A stretch of 64,000 nt of DNA from Chitinophagales bacterium (GTDB taxonomy: Bacteria > Bacteroidota > Bacteroidia > Chitinophagales > Saprospiraceae), in NCBI GenBank assembly GCA_017303475.1, contig JAFLBO010000001.1:62001-126000 (forward strand), in the 5' to 3' direction. How positions within the stretch are numbered: position 1 is the stretch's first letter; each line of letters begins with the position of its first letter. Below are positions 35,516-45,245 of this stretch, in pieces. A program made the position numbers and the translations under genes. Below the pieces are notes generated by a model. That model was not told the DNA's origin and did not search any database. It saw only the letters and a list, made by a program, of their open reading frames with translations.

Positions 35516-37195
35516 ATGAGTAATCCAAACGAAACAATTCGCAGATTCGTAGGCTACCTAAACAATGAGGATTATCTTGGAGGCTTTTGGCTCCCAAATA
35601 TTCAGCGCTCATTTGTGTGGAGTGAAGACCAAATTGAAAAATTATTTGATTCGATTCTCAGGGAATATCCAATTGGTGGGATTTTAGTTTGGAAGACTAA
35701 CCAAGAAGTAAAATGTAGACAGTTTATTGGCCATTTCATTGAAAAGTATAAAACTGACCTTACAGGAACATATGAAAAAAGAAATGCTAAGCCCAAATTA
35801 CTGGTACTTGATGGTCAGCAACGTCTACAAAGCCTATATATAGGGCTTAAGGGCACATATTTCGGGAAAAGTTTACATATAAATATTTTAAGCGGAACTC
35901 CGACAACCCCTGAAGAGATTCGCTATGAATTTAGATTTCTACCAGGGAAGCCAAAATTCCCATGGATAGAGTTGAAAGAATTAGTGTTTTCTGATAAACT
36001 AAATAGTGAAATAAAGGATTGGGTTTTCCAACAGGCAGATAGAACCCTGGAAGTTCATGAAGAAAAATTAATTGAGAGCAATATTGATAAGTTAAGGAAT
36101 GCGTTTGTACAAAAGCCGGTAATTTCATATCAAATAATCGATAGTATTGATAGACCATCTGTATATACTACAGAGGATGTGCTTGAGATATTTATTCGTG
36201 CGAATTCAGGTGGGACCTTTTTAAGTAAGTCTGATCTTATGTTCTCATTACTTATCTCTAGCTGGGATGAAGGAGAGGAAAAAATGACTGAGCTCTTGGA
36301 AGTTTTAAATAAAACTGGGTATGAATTTACTCGAGATTTTATTTTGAAAACATGCTTGGTATTATTGGATAAAGGTGCGCGTTATAACGTTGACAAGTTT
36401 AGAGATGTCTCTATGCGGGAACAAATTTTGAATAATTGGGCCCAAATCAGTGCTGCCATTAAACAAGTCAAAGATTTTATATATGGTAGTACTTATATGA
36501 AAACAGATAAGACCATTTCTTCCTATTTAAGTCTTATTCCAATGGTTTATTTCGCATATCATTATAAGTCACTTTGGAAAAATCACTTTTCAGACTACCA
36601 AACATATCTGATTCGAACCTCTCTTTCTGGTGGCTTCAGTGGAAAGCCTGACGAATTGATAGATAGCTTAGTTCGGAATATTAATGAACAGAAGGCCTTC
36701 AAAATTAATGAGATATTTGGTGTCTTCAGAAAAAGTAATAGAAGCCTGGAGATAACAAGGGACTCACTTCTTTCAATGAATTATTGGCAAAAAAACATTC
36801 ATCTTTTGTTTAATCTGTGGTATGGATTTAACTATCAGCCAGCACTTGATGAAAACAAACCACAAATTGACCATATTTTCCCACAATCTGTGTTAGAGAA
36901 AATAAAAGTTATTAACCCAGAAACAGGCAAGATGAATATGATGAAGTATAAGTGGCAGGATCGAGATCAAATTGCAAATCTAATGTTGCTAACTGCTAAA
37001 GAAAATGGGGCTGGAGGTAAATCTGACAGACTACCCGAAGATTGGCTTGATGAAAAGCCCGAGGAATATTTAGACTTGCACTTAATTCCAAAAGACCGAG
37101 AATTGTGGAAACTCGATAATTTTGAAGCTTTCCTTGAAGCAAGGAAACAATTGATCCTTGCTAAATTTGATTATTTAATCTCTAAAGAAGCGTAA
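35516..37195 (+). CDS. DUF262 protein with C-terminal HNH (DUF1524-like) region
   Basis: 559 aa. The N-terminal DUF262 ParB/sulfiredoxin-like fold shows FWLPNIQRSFVWSEDQIEKL, ILREYPIGGILVWK and the LLVLDGQQRLQSLY motif (~98). The C-terminal third has QIDHIFPQSVLEK (~451) and a later NLMLLTAKENG, as in HNH nucleases of the DUF1524/GmrSD kind. Such proteins act as nucleotide-dependent nucleases in defence loci. The gene is markedly richer in A+T than its neighbours on both sides. Its stop overlaps the next ATG by one base (TAATG), indicating coupling with the methylase. Confidence 0.85.
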   Translation: MSNPNETIRRFVGYLNNEDYLGGFWLPNIQRSFVWSEDQIEKLFDSILREYPIGGILVWKTNQEVKCRQFIGHFIEKYKTDLTGTYEKRNAKPKLLVLDGQQRLQSLYIGLKGTYFGKSLHINILSGTPTTPEEIRYEFRFLPGKPKFPWIELKELVFSDKLNSEIKDWVFQQADRTLEVHEEKLIESNIDKLRNAFVQKPVISYQIIDSIDRPSVYTTEDVLEIFIRANSGGTFLSKSDLMFSLLISSWDEGEEKMTELLEVLNKTGYEFTRDFILKTCLVLLDKGARYNVDKFRDVSMREQILNNWAQISAAIKQVKDFIYGSTYMKTDKTISSYLSLIPMVYFAYHYKSLWKNHFSDYQTYLIRTSLSGGFSGKPDELIDSLVRNINEQKAFKINEIFGVFRKSNRSLEITRDSLLSMNYWQKNIHLLFNLWYGFNYQPALDENKPQIDHIFPQSVLEKIKVINPETGKMNMMKYKWQDRDQIANLMLLTAKENGAGGKSDRLPEDWLDEKPEEYLDLHLIPKDRELWKLDNFEAFLEARKQLILAKFDYLISKEA

Positions 37196-40100
37196 TGTCC
37201 TCACCAAAAAAACTCATCGAAGCCGCTATCCCAGTCAAAGAAATATCCGCCGAAAGCGTGCGCGATAAATCCATCCGGCACGGCCATATCTCCACCCTGC
37301 ACCTGTGGTGGGCCCGCCGACCGCTGCCCGTGTGCAGGGCCATCGTTTTTGCCTCGCTGGTGCCCGATCCGCTCGATCCACATTGCCCGCCAGCTTTCCG
37401 CGACGCCGTGGAACTGCTCCTCGGCAAAGCCCATAACCCCGGTGATCCTTACCGACCCTATGCCGATATTCCCTGGACGGCCATTTACGACCCCATGGAA
37501 GACAACCTGCGCAACCGCCTGCAGATGTTCATAGGGCGCTTCTCAGCGGAAGCCGAGCAAGCCATGCTGCTCAAACGGCCCAGCCCCCCGGCCGGCAAAA
37601 TGCTGGCTGATTCCAGTTTGATCAAGTGGGACAATAAAAACAACGAAGACATCCTCAATATAGCCCGGAAACTGATCTGGGTAGCCCATAATTCCTTGTC
37701 ATTCCTTCGCGAAGCGAAGGAACCTACAAAACAGCCCTTACCCACTGCCGCAGAACTGCTGGCCGACTTTGACCGCCATTTTACTGCTATTAAAACAGCC
37801 GAGCAAGCCCTGTACAGCCTGCCCGACCGCCACCTGCCTGCCCCCGAGGTACAAACTCTGGAAACTGCGCTGCACCAGGCCATAGAGGCATTTCTGGACC
37901 GCATGCCCCGGGTGTTCGACCCCTTTGCCGGCGGCGGCGCCATACCGCTCGAAGCGGCCCGCCTGGGCTGCCGGGCTTTTGGCAACGACATCAACCCCGT
38001 GGCCCATATCATCCAGAAAGGCAGCCTGGAGTTCCCTCAGAAATACGGTAAGCCCGTTACGTACACCAAAAGTGCCTTTATAGCCCGCTACGGACAAGCC
38101 GCCTGGGATGCCCAGCCGCTGGAAAACAAACGCTACACCCAGGGCGACGCCACTGCCGTTCATCTTCACAACCGCCTGTCCTTTGACGTGGAGCACTACG
38201 CCCGCGAGCTGCTGCGCCGCGCCGAGGTTGAAATTGGACATTACTATCCTGCCAATGAAAAGGGGGCCAAACCAATCGCCTATTACTGGGCACGGGTAGG
38301 CACCTGCTCCAATCCCTCCTGCCGGGCCGAAGTGCCGCTGCTGAAAGGATTTTACCTCTGTAACAAACCGGATAAAAAGGTGTACTTGAAGCCGGTGATA
38401 GAAGGGAAGGAGATTCGATTTGAGGTGAGAAACGGAGAATGCCAAGAAGATGGCTGGATTAAAAGTAGGCAACTAATTTGTCCGTGTTGTAAAAACGCAA
38501 CAAATACAGATGAGCTTAAGAGACAATCTATCCAAAAGCTCTTTAGTCTCAAACTGCTTGCAGTAATTGATGAAGGGGAAAATGGCAAATTCTACAGACC
38601 TCCTTTAAAAGAAGAAGAATTGGTTGTCAATAACATACCTTCTTCCCTGATTATAAATGAAGAAATTGTAAAGGGGGACTCTCGTAATTTATGGCTAACT
38701 CTCTGGGGAATAGATACATGGGGCGACATGTTCACCCCCCGCCAGCTCCTCGCCCTGCATACCCTGGTGGAAAAACTGCGCGAACTAAAGGCAGAACTCC
38801 ACTCCACCGAAAGCGACTACGGCAAAGCCGTGGCGACTTATCTGGGGATTTTGGTGGATAGAGTGGCCATTGTAAATACTTCATTTGGCGTTTGGCATAC
38901 AAGTGGAGAAAAGCTTGAACGTCCAATGGGTCGGCAGGCTATCCCAATGGTTTTTGATTATCCTGAATCCAATCCATTTTGCAATGCCACTGGTAGTATT
39001 TCAAATCAAATTGAATGGCTAACCAGATATGTAGAGTCGGAGTCCGGGTATCCATTTCAAACCATTCTCCAAAATGCATCCAGTGGAGAAAGAGAACAGT
39101 TTTTGGAAAAATCATTGACAGCTGTGGTTACGGATCCTCCTTATTATGACGCGATCGCCTATGCTGATCTATCCGACTTTTTTTACGTTTGGCTAAAACG
39201 TACGCTTGCCGACGTCTTCCCATTAACCTTTACCACCCCTCAAACCCCGAAGGTGGAGGAGTGCACTGCATTGAAACACCATCATCAAGGGAAACTTGAT
39301 GTAGCCAAATTGCACTTTGAGCACAAGCTGCTACAAATATTCAAGGCTATTGAACATCAAACCTCCGACGTAGTAAGTATTATGTTTGCGCACCAGAGTA
39401 CGGAAGCATGGACTACTCTATGTAACTCTATTTTGGGGGCCAATATGAACATTACCGGCTCCTGGGCAAATGATACCGAGATGACGGGAGCATTAAAAAC
39501 AGATAAAGCCTTCCTTTCCTCCTCCGTCACCGTTTCCTGTCGCCCGGCCCAGCGCCAGGGTATTGGCGATTTCAAAACCGTCAAAAAAGCCATTGAGGCG
39601 CGGGTAGAAAAAGAGGTGGAGCAGTTGTATGAGCTGGGTTTCCGGGGGGCAGACCTGCTCACGGCCTGCTTTGGCCAGGCGGTGAGTGAGTTTGGTCGCT
39701 ACCAGGCCGTAGAAAAAGCAGACGGCAGCCGGGTTACGGTGGCTGAGCTGCTCGAGATGGCCCGAGAAAGTGCTTTTAATGCCCTGCTCAAGGGCTTCCA
39801 GGGGGATGATTATACCAAGTTTTACATCGCCTGGCTGCAGTTGTACGGTTTTACAGAAAGTGACTTTAATGATGCTGCCATGTTCAGTAGAGTGGCGTTA
39901 ACCATTAATGTGCAGGAGTTATTTAAAGAAAACATTTTGATTAAAAACCAGAGCAAACAATCCCTCGGCAATTTCGAATCCAGGATTTCCGCCAACAAAA
40001 AACTGGGAGAACCCGAAGGGGCTTTGCTCATAGACCAGGTACACCGCGCCCTGCACCTGTATCGCGGCGCCAACCGGGGCGATCTGCTGCGCTACCTGGC

Positions 40101-40284
40101 CAAGGTGGCTGCCCAGCCGGCAGATACTTTCTGGCGAGTGCTCACCGTACTTTGCGAGGTATTGCCAGCAGGTTCGGAAGACCTCAAACAGGCACAAAGC
40201 CTGCTGATGAACAAAGACAGCCTGCTGCGCGAAAGTCAAACCATTCAGCAGGCACAACCCACACAAACCCAACTGGATTTTTAA
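37195..40284 (+). CDS. DUF1156 adenine-specific DNA methyltransferase (COG1743 type)
   Basis: 1029 aa. The N-terminal DUF1156 block (KLIEAAIPVKEISAES, then GHISTLHLWWARRPLPVCRA) is diagnostic. SAM-binding motif I is DPFAGGGAIPLEAARLGC (~241), followed by NDINPVAH. Zinc-ribbon cysteines occur at CSNPSC (~371) and CPCC (~429). The catalytic motif is TDPPYYDAIAYADLSDFFY (~645). It should methylate adenine N6 for self-marking. Base composition is mosaic: GC-rich ends and AT-rich islands at 38380-38720 and 38860-39520. It overlaps the DUF262 gene by 1 bp and ends 3 bp before the DUF499 gene. Confidence 0.92.
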   Translation: MSSPKKLIEAAIPVKEISAESVRDKSIRHGHISTLHLWWARRPLPVCRAIVFASLVPDPLDPHCPPAFRDAVELLLGKAHNPGDPYRPYADIPWTAIYDPMEDNLRNRLQMFIGRFSAEAEQAMLLKRPSPPAGKMLADSSLIKWDNKNNEDILNIARKLIWVAHNSLSFLREAKEPTKQPLPTAAELLADFDRHFTAIKTAEQALYSLPDRHLPAPEVQTLETALHQAIEAFLDRMPRVFDPFAGGGAIPLEAARLGCRAFGNDINPVAHIIQKGSLEFPQKYGKPVTYTKSAFIARYGQAAWDAQPLENKRYTQGDATAVHLHNRLSFDVEHYARELLRRAEVEIGHYYPANEKGAKPIAYYWARVGTCSNPSCRAEVPLLKGFYLCNKPDKKVYLKPVIEGKEIRFEVRNGECQEDGWIKSRQLICPCCKNATNTDELKRQSIQKLFSLKLLAVIDEGENGKFYRPPLKEEELVVNNIPSSLIINEEIVKGDSRNLWLTLWGIDTWGDMFTPRQLLALHTLVEKLRELKAELHSTESDYGKAVATYLGILVDRVAIVNTSFGVWHTSGEKLERPMGRQAIPMVFDYPESNPFCNATGSISNQIEWLTRYVESESGYPFQTILQNASSGEREQFLEKSLTAVVTDPPYYDAIAYADLSDFFYVWLKRTLADVFPLTFTTPQTPKVEECTALKHHHQGKLDVAKLHFEHKLLQIFKAIEHQTSDVVSIMFAHQSTEAWTTLCNSILGANMNITGSWANDTEMTGALKTDKAFLSSSVTVSCRPAQRQGIGDFKTVKKAIEARVEKEVEQLYELGFRGADLLTACFGQAVSEFGRYQAVEKADGSRVTVAELLEMARESAFNALLKGFQGDDYTKFYIAWLQLYGFTESDFNDAAMFSRVALTINVQELFKENILIKNQSKQSLGNFESRISANKKLGEPEGALLIDQVHRALHLYRGANRGDLLRYLAKVAAQPADTFWRVLTVLCEVLPAGSEDLKQAQSLLMNKDSLLRESQTIQQAQPTQTQLDF

Positions 40285-40287
40285 GTT

Positions 40288-43200
40288 ATGGCATTGAATC
40301 AGCTACAAAAAGACAATCTGTACAAGGGCCTTGGTCTGTTTTTGGAAGCCATGCGGCCCTATGCCGTGAGCGTACTGCAAGCGGCTGCCGGCGATAAATG
40401 GGCCGCCTGGTTTGTAGAATCGCTGAATCCGCAACAACAGGAAAGCTGGAGAATCGGTTTGCGCCAGGGCACTACACCGGATGCACTCATTGATTTCCAT
40501 TACCTGAAGCCTTTTGCGCTCAAGTACAAGGACCTGCTGAAAAAGGATTTCGGGCCCAAAGAGGTGCACAATGTGCCTACCTGGTTTGGTGAGATTGCGG
40601 ATGTACGCCACCAAATAGCCCATTTCCGGGAAATAGAAGACGATCAGGCCACCAATACCTGGATCAAGATGGTGCAAATAGCGCGCACCCTGGCCATGAC
40701 CGAATTGGTAGAGGCCCTCGGTAAGCTCCGCGAAGCGCGGCCCGATGCCCCGGCTGCCACCGGCACGACAGGGCACCGGCCCTGGTTTCAGGTGGTGTCG
40801 CCACACCTCGATATCCGTCAGGGTCGGCTGGACGAAAGCGTATTTGCCGCCAACCTCGCCGAGGTGGCTATGGGCAATGGGCGCGAGATTTACAACAACC
40901 CGGCCGTTTTCTTTTCCAAAACCTTCTTTACCGCCGGCCTGCGCACCGTGGCGCGCCGGGTGGTGAAAGGCCTCAATGGAGAAGAAGATGCCGAAAATAG
41001 GGTAATTTCCCTGCAAACCGGATTTGGCGGCGGTAAAACCCACACCCTCATCACGCTGTATCACCTGGCTAAATGGGGTAAAAATGCCGTGCATTCCGGC
41101 GATGCGGCCTCTCTCGTACAACATACCGGCGCCCCCAACTTCGACAATGCCCATATTGCGGTGTTTACCAACACAACCAACGATCCGGCCAATGGGCGTA
41201 CCACCCCGGAGGGCGTGCACATTCAAACCATTTGGGGAGAAATAGCCTGGCAACTTGGCGGACAGGAAGCCTACGAGCTGGTGCGGAAAAACGACGAACT
41301 GCGCAGTTGTCCCAAAGGCGTTTTTAAAAAAATCCTGGAAAAATGCCGGCCTGCGCTCATCCTGATAGACGAGCTGGCCGATTATTGCGTAAGCGCGGCA
41401 GCCGTAAAAGCAGAGGGCAACACCCTGGCCGACCAAACCATCAGTTTCATGCAGGAACTGACCGAAGCCGTGTCGGGCTCCAATCATTGTGTTGCGGTGA
41501 TTACTCTGCCCGCGAGTCCGCAGGAAGTGGGCAACACCTCCCAGGCCCAGGCCATCCTGACTAGCCTGCAAATGCGCGTAAGCAGGGTAGGGGCAGACAC
41601 CCAACCCGTTGCCGATGAAGAGATATATGAAGTAATCCGCAGGCGCTTGTTTGAAGACATCGGCGATCCGGCAGCCGTTGAAACGGCCGTGTCCAAATAT
41701 ATGGAGCTGTATCAGCAGCACTGGGCGGAGCTGCCGCAATATGCCGTTAAAAATGAATATCGGCAAAAAATGCTCAAATCGTACCCTTTTCATCCGGAAC
41801 TGATCGATGTATTTCGGGTGCGTTGGGCCAGTCATCATGATTTTCAGCGCACCCGAGGCGCGTTGAGGCTATTGGCTGCCATTGTGAGCGATTTATGGAA
41901 GCGGCAACAGTCGCTGCCAGGCAGCAACCTGCTCATCCACACCTCCGATGTCAACTGCAGCAACCTGGACGCCCTGACCGGTCAGCTTAAAAAACTGTAC
42001 GGCAACGGGTACGACGCCGTCATCAGCGCCGATGTAGCCGGCTCCTCCTCCAATGCTTTCAAAATTGACGGCAACAAAAAGGAGTTCGGGCAATGGTATC
42101 TTACCCAGGGGCTTGCCGCTACCATCCTGGTGAATTCCTTCGGCAATGATGGCGCCAATAAAGGCGTAGGCGTGGCCGAGTTGAAACTCAACTCCTTGCG
42201 CCCCGACGGATTCAACCACAACAGTGTAAACGGCGCCCTGGATGAGTTGGAGAGCAATGCTTTTTACCTATACTATGCGCAAACCGGGGGCACAGGCAAG
42301 CGATATTGGTTCCATACCAAACCCAATATCAATATCCTGATCAACCAGGCCAAAAGCAATGTGCGCAAGGATGAAATGGAGGCCGAGATCCTGAAGCGTT
42401 TGCAACAAGGTGCCTCCAACCTCGCATTGTTCGGAAAGGCCTTGGTGAACCCATCGGAGGACATCCCCGAACAGCAAAAGCCCACCTTGATCATCCTGAG
42501 TCCGAAGTACACGTCCAGTCCTGCAGAAGTTGGGGCAGCCACCCGTCAGGTGGTGGAAAAACTGGCCACACAGAAAGGCAACAGTCAGCGTATTTATCGC
42601 AACACCCTGTTGTTTCTGGTATGTTCTGAAATCGGAGTGGGCAAGCTCTTTGCCGATGCCACCGATTACCTTGCTTGTCAGAAAATCAGTCAGGAATATG
42701 GCTCCCAACTGGAGCGCGAGCAAAAAGAGGAGATCAGCAGACGTTTATCAGAGGCTTCCAGGCAGTTGGAGAGTTCGTTGGTGGTAGCGTACTCCCTGGT
42801 ATTGAAGCACACGGCAAAAAACGGGATCCAGACCTTAGCCCTGACCCAATTCCGCGATCAGTTGGACGCCCAGGTGAACAACTACCTCATTGCCGCCCTC
42901 AAAGAGGAGGAATGGCTGCTGGAAAACGTAGGGTACAACACCCTGAATGCGCACCAATTGTTGCCCACGCTCGAAAAGCCCTTGCGCGCCCGCGAGGTGT
43001 ATGAAGCCTTCCTGCGTTTTGACGACAAGCCCATGATTTCCGGGCCGGAAGCCGTTTCGAACAGCTTGCAGCGATACTGTCAGGAAAGCTACTTCTGCAT
43101 TGCCTCCGGCGATGGGGTGGCATTCATCAACTACTATCTTGGAGAGCGAGTGCCTTTATTCGACCTTTCCGACCCCATTTACTGGTTGGTAGATAAATCG

Positions 43201-43551
43201 CAAAAGCCACAGCCGCAGCCGGCGCCTGTGGTAGAGCCGGTGGATCCGAATACCGGTATTGTGCCAGAAAATCCGGTAATCATAAATGACCCCGGAATAC
43301 CGCAAGAGCCGGCGCAAGCAATGCGGGTGTACCGCAACCTCACTTTTTCAGGCAAGATACCGCTGGAGCGATACACCGAGTTGTTCAACTATTTCATTAC
43401 TCCATTTGCGATGAATGGCAACCGGATTGAGATTGTGGTATCCTTCCGGGTACACAGTACAGACGGCAGTCCGCTGGAGGAAGCCAAAGGCATTGTCAAG
43501 AATGCGATGGAAGCAGCTGGGCAGTTGGGGATGAAGGTGGAGGGGGAGTGA
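40288..43551 (+). CDS. HEPN(Swt1)-DUF499 ATPase (COG1483 type)
   Basis: 1087 aa. Residues ~1-150 are a Swt1-like HEPN domain with the RHQIAH motif (~107), fitting the RNase signature R-x4-H. The DUF499 AAA ATPase begins PWFQVVSPHLDIRQGRLDE and has FFSKTFFTAGLR, Walker A TGFGGGKTHTLITLYHLAKW (~245) and Walker B ALILIDELADY (~355). A proline-rich linker (QPQPAPVVEPVDPNTG) precedes a C-terminal beta region (YRNLTFSGKIPLERY). In related loci this ATPase partners the DUF1156 methylase and is distantly like BREX BrxC/PglY. It may regulate or power the complex. Confidence 0.9.
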   Translation: MALNQLQKDNLYKGLGLFLEAMRPYAVSVLQAAAGDKWAAWFVESLNPQQQESWRIGLRQGTTPDALIDFHYLKPFALKYKDLLKKDFGPKEVHNVPTWFGEIADVRHQIAHFREIEDDQATNTWIKMVQIARTLAMTELVEALGKLREARPDAPAATGTTGHRPWFQVVSPHLDIRQGRLDESVFAANLAEVAMGNGREIYNNPAVFFSKTFFTAGLRTVARRVVKGLNGEEDAENRVISLQTGFGGGKTHTLITLYHLAKWGKNAVHSGDAASLVQHTGAPNFDNAHIAVFTNTTNDPANGRTTPEGVHIQTIWGEIAWQLGGQEAYELVRKNDELRSCPKGVFKKILEKCRPALILIDELADYCVSAAAVKAEGNTLADQTISFMQELTEAVSGSNHCVAVITLPASPQEVGNTSQAQAILTSLQMRVSRVGADTQPVADEEIYEVIRRRLFEDIGDPAAVETAVSKYMELYQQHWAELPQYAVKNEYRQKMLKSYPFHPELIDVFRVRWASHHDFQRTRGALRLLAAIVSDLWKRQQSLPGSNLLIHTSDVNCSNLDALTGQLKKLYGNGYDAVISADVAGSSSNAFKIDGNKKEFGQWYLTQGLAATILVNSFGNDGANKGVGVAELKLNSLRPDGFNHNSVNGALDELESNAFYLYYAQTGGTGKRYWFHTKPNINILINQAKSNVRKDEMEAEILKRLQQGASNLALFGKALVNPSEDIPEQQKPTLIILSPKYTSSPAEVGAATRQVVEKLATQKGNSQRIYRNTLLFLVCSEIGVGKLFADATDYLACQKISQEYGSQLEREQKEEISRRLSEASRQLESSLVVAYSLVLKHTAKNGIQTLALTQFRDQLDAQVNNYLIAALKEEEWLLENVGYNTLNAHQLLPTLEKPLRAREVYEAFLRFDDKPMISGPEAVSNSLQRYCQESYFCIASGDGVAFINYYLGERVPLFDLSDPIYWLVDKSQKPQPQPAPVVEPVDPNTGIVPENPVIINDPGIPQEPAQAMRVYRNLTFSGKIPLERYTELFNYFITPFAMNGNRIEIVVSFRVHSTDGSPLEEAKGIVKNAMEAAGQLGMKVEGE

Positions 43552-43583
43552 TGTTAGTCTGCCCCTAATAAAAACTAAAAAAC

Positions 43584-45182
43584 ATGATACACCCACACGA
43601 TCAACTTTGCGAAACAGTTCACTCCGAATTCCTCCGGCGTTGGCCTATTGAGGCTGTACGCAACATGACTTTGGAGGAATATAGTAGCTTAAAAAACAAT
43701 GATAGCTTCACCGGCTGGTTGGAACACCGGAGTAAGGATATTGGTATAATTTCCGGTAGTTATGCCCTAATGTTTGAAATTTTTGCACATAGTCCAGGGA
43801 AACAGCTGCCGAAAAAAAACAATTTAGCAGGTGATGACCGGTATACCTGGTACCGGCGTCAAGGAGAAAATTCTGAAGAGGCATTTCAGGCAGTCAAGGC
43901 TAAAATATTGCGAATCATCGAGATGGCAATGCAGAACGATTTGGAAGGTATTGAACGCCTTGAGCATTTTACACCTAAAGTACGTTGGAAAATTGCCTTC
44001 TTATATGCCCCTATTGGGTCCATGGCTGCTATTTTCGTTCCTGAGCGCTTGCACAGCATTGGCCGGGAACTTGGGTTGCATTTTTCCAGCACAGCTGATT
44101 TACACCGGCAGTTGGCTGCGAAAAAGCCGGCTGGGCAGGGTATTTATTCCTTTTCTGCTGACTTATGGCACCGAATCAGCCCGCTCTTTGAAATGGTACC
44201 CCGTAAGTATTATATCATCGGCACGAAATACGGCGCACACGCAACTGAAAGCCGTGCCGCCGAAATGTACGAAAAGGATGTTGTGGCCACCGATTTCGGC
44301 CCTGTAGGTGTAAGTCTGGAGTCTTTTTATCTGGATGGTGACAAAGATTCTTTACATCAATTTCTGGAAGAAAAGGAATGTCCTAAGCTCGACACAGCAC
44401 TGCAGGCGTTGCTTACTTTTCTAAACATCCGGGTGGGCGATATTGTAGCCTTGAAAGACAGTGGTTTCCCCAAAGGCGGTAAGGCATATTTAAGAGTCAT
44501 AGGGTACGCCGTTGTGGTAGAGCGCGACGGCAGAGTATATCATTTTGATGAATCACTGGGGCACTGCCTGCACGTTGAATATCTGGATTCTGATCTTGAT
44601 TTGGAATTGGAACAAGGCGGCTTTAGCACAACAGTAAGCCCGGTTAATAATGCCAAAGCGCGAGAACAGATATTCAGCCTACTGGCCCATACCGATGATA
44701 CACAGATTGTCGCGGCCATTGAAAGGGAGGCAGAAAAACAAGTTAGGAGAAGAATGCAGCGTAAAGGGGTATCGAAAGTCGTTCCTAAAGGCGGTAATCG
44801 GGCAGGAAGTAAACCCTGCGTCATCAATCCAATGCACCAGGTAATACAAAGTGGGCTGCTTGCTTTTTTACAGCAACAACATCCCGATGCGACGGTTTAT
44901 GCTGAAGAAAACTTCATTGATATTTCCATTCGGAGGAATGATTCGGATATGGTTGAACTGTATGAAATCAAGCCGTATTACTCGGCCCGCGATTGTATTC
45001 GTGCAGCCTTAGGGCAGCTTATGGATTATGCGCACAGGGAAGAGCAGGTTGGAGGATTGAAATTGATTGTCGTCGGTCCTACGCCGGCGACCAATGCCGA
45101 TCGGGCTTATATAGCCTTCGTACAGGAGCACCTAAAGTTACCCTTTGAGTACAAAAGTTGGCGGGCGGATTTTATGCTTTAG
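43584..45182 (+). CDS. McrB-type N-terminal region fused to a PD-(D/E)XK nuclease
   Basis: 532 aa. The N-terminal ~150 residues follow the pattern seen ahead of the ATPase in McrB-like proteins: MTLEEYSSLKNNDSFTGWLE, then KDIGIISGS, RYTWYRRQGENSEEAFQAVK and VRWKIAFLYAPIG. There is no AAA domain here. The C-terminus holds ENFIDISIRR (~445), VELYEIKPYYSARDC (~457) and AALGQLMDYAHR, a D...ExK arrangement with a Q-containing helix, i.e. a restriction-like nuclease. It is 32 bp after the DUF499 gene and is the likely last effector of the operon. It may recognise modified or foreign DNA and cut it; this is inference. Confidence 0.72.
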   Translation: MIHPHDQLCETVHSEFLRRWPIEAVRNMTLEEYSSLKNNDSFTGWLEHRSKDIGIISGSYALMFEIFAHSPGKQLPKKNNLAGDDRYTWYRRQGENSEEAFQAVKAKILRIIEMAMQNDLEGIERLEHFTPKVRWKIAFLYAPIGSMAAIFVPERLHSIGRELGLHFSSTADLHRQLAAKKPAGQGIYSFSADLWHRISPLFEMVPRKYYIIGTKYGAHATESRAAEMYEKDVVATDFGPVGVSLESFYLDGDKDSLHQFLEEKECPKLDTALQALLTFLNIRVGDIVALKDSGFPKGGKAYLRVIGYAVVVERDGRVYHFDESLGHCLHVEYLDSDLDLELEQGGFSTTVSPVNNAKAREQIFSLLAHTDDTQIVAAIEREAEKQVRRRMQRKGVSKVVPKGGNRAGSKPCVINPMHQVIQSGLLAFLQQQHPDATVYAEENFIDISIRRNDSDMVELYEIKPYYSARDCIRAALGQLMDYAHREEQVGGLKLIVVGPTPATNADRAYIAFVQEHLKLPFEYKSWRADFML

Positions 45183-45245
45183 GTATAGATGATGGTTGCC
45201 CGAGTTGCAACTATTCATATTCAGTTAAAACCTACCACTCATAAA

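Noticed and set aside
40303..41838. 511-codon open frame on the minus strand
   Set aside because: It is wholly antisense to the HEPN-DUF499 gene, whose motifs are unmistakable; the translation is low in recognisable structure.
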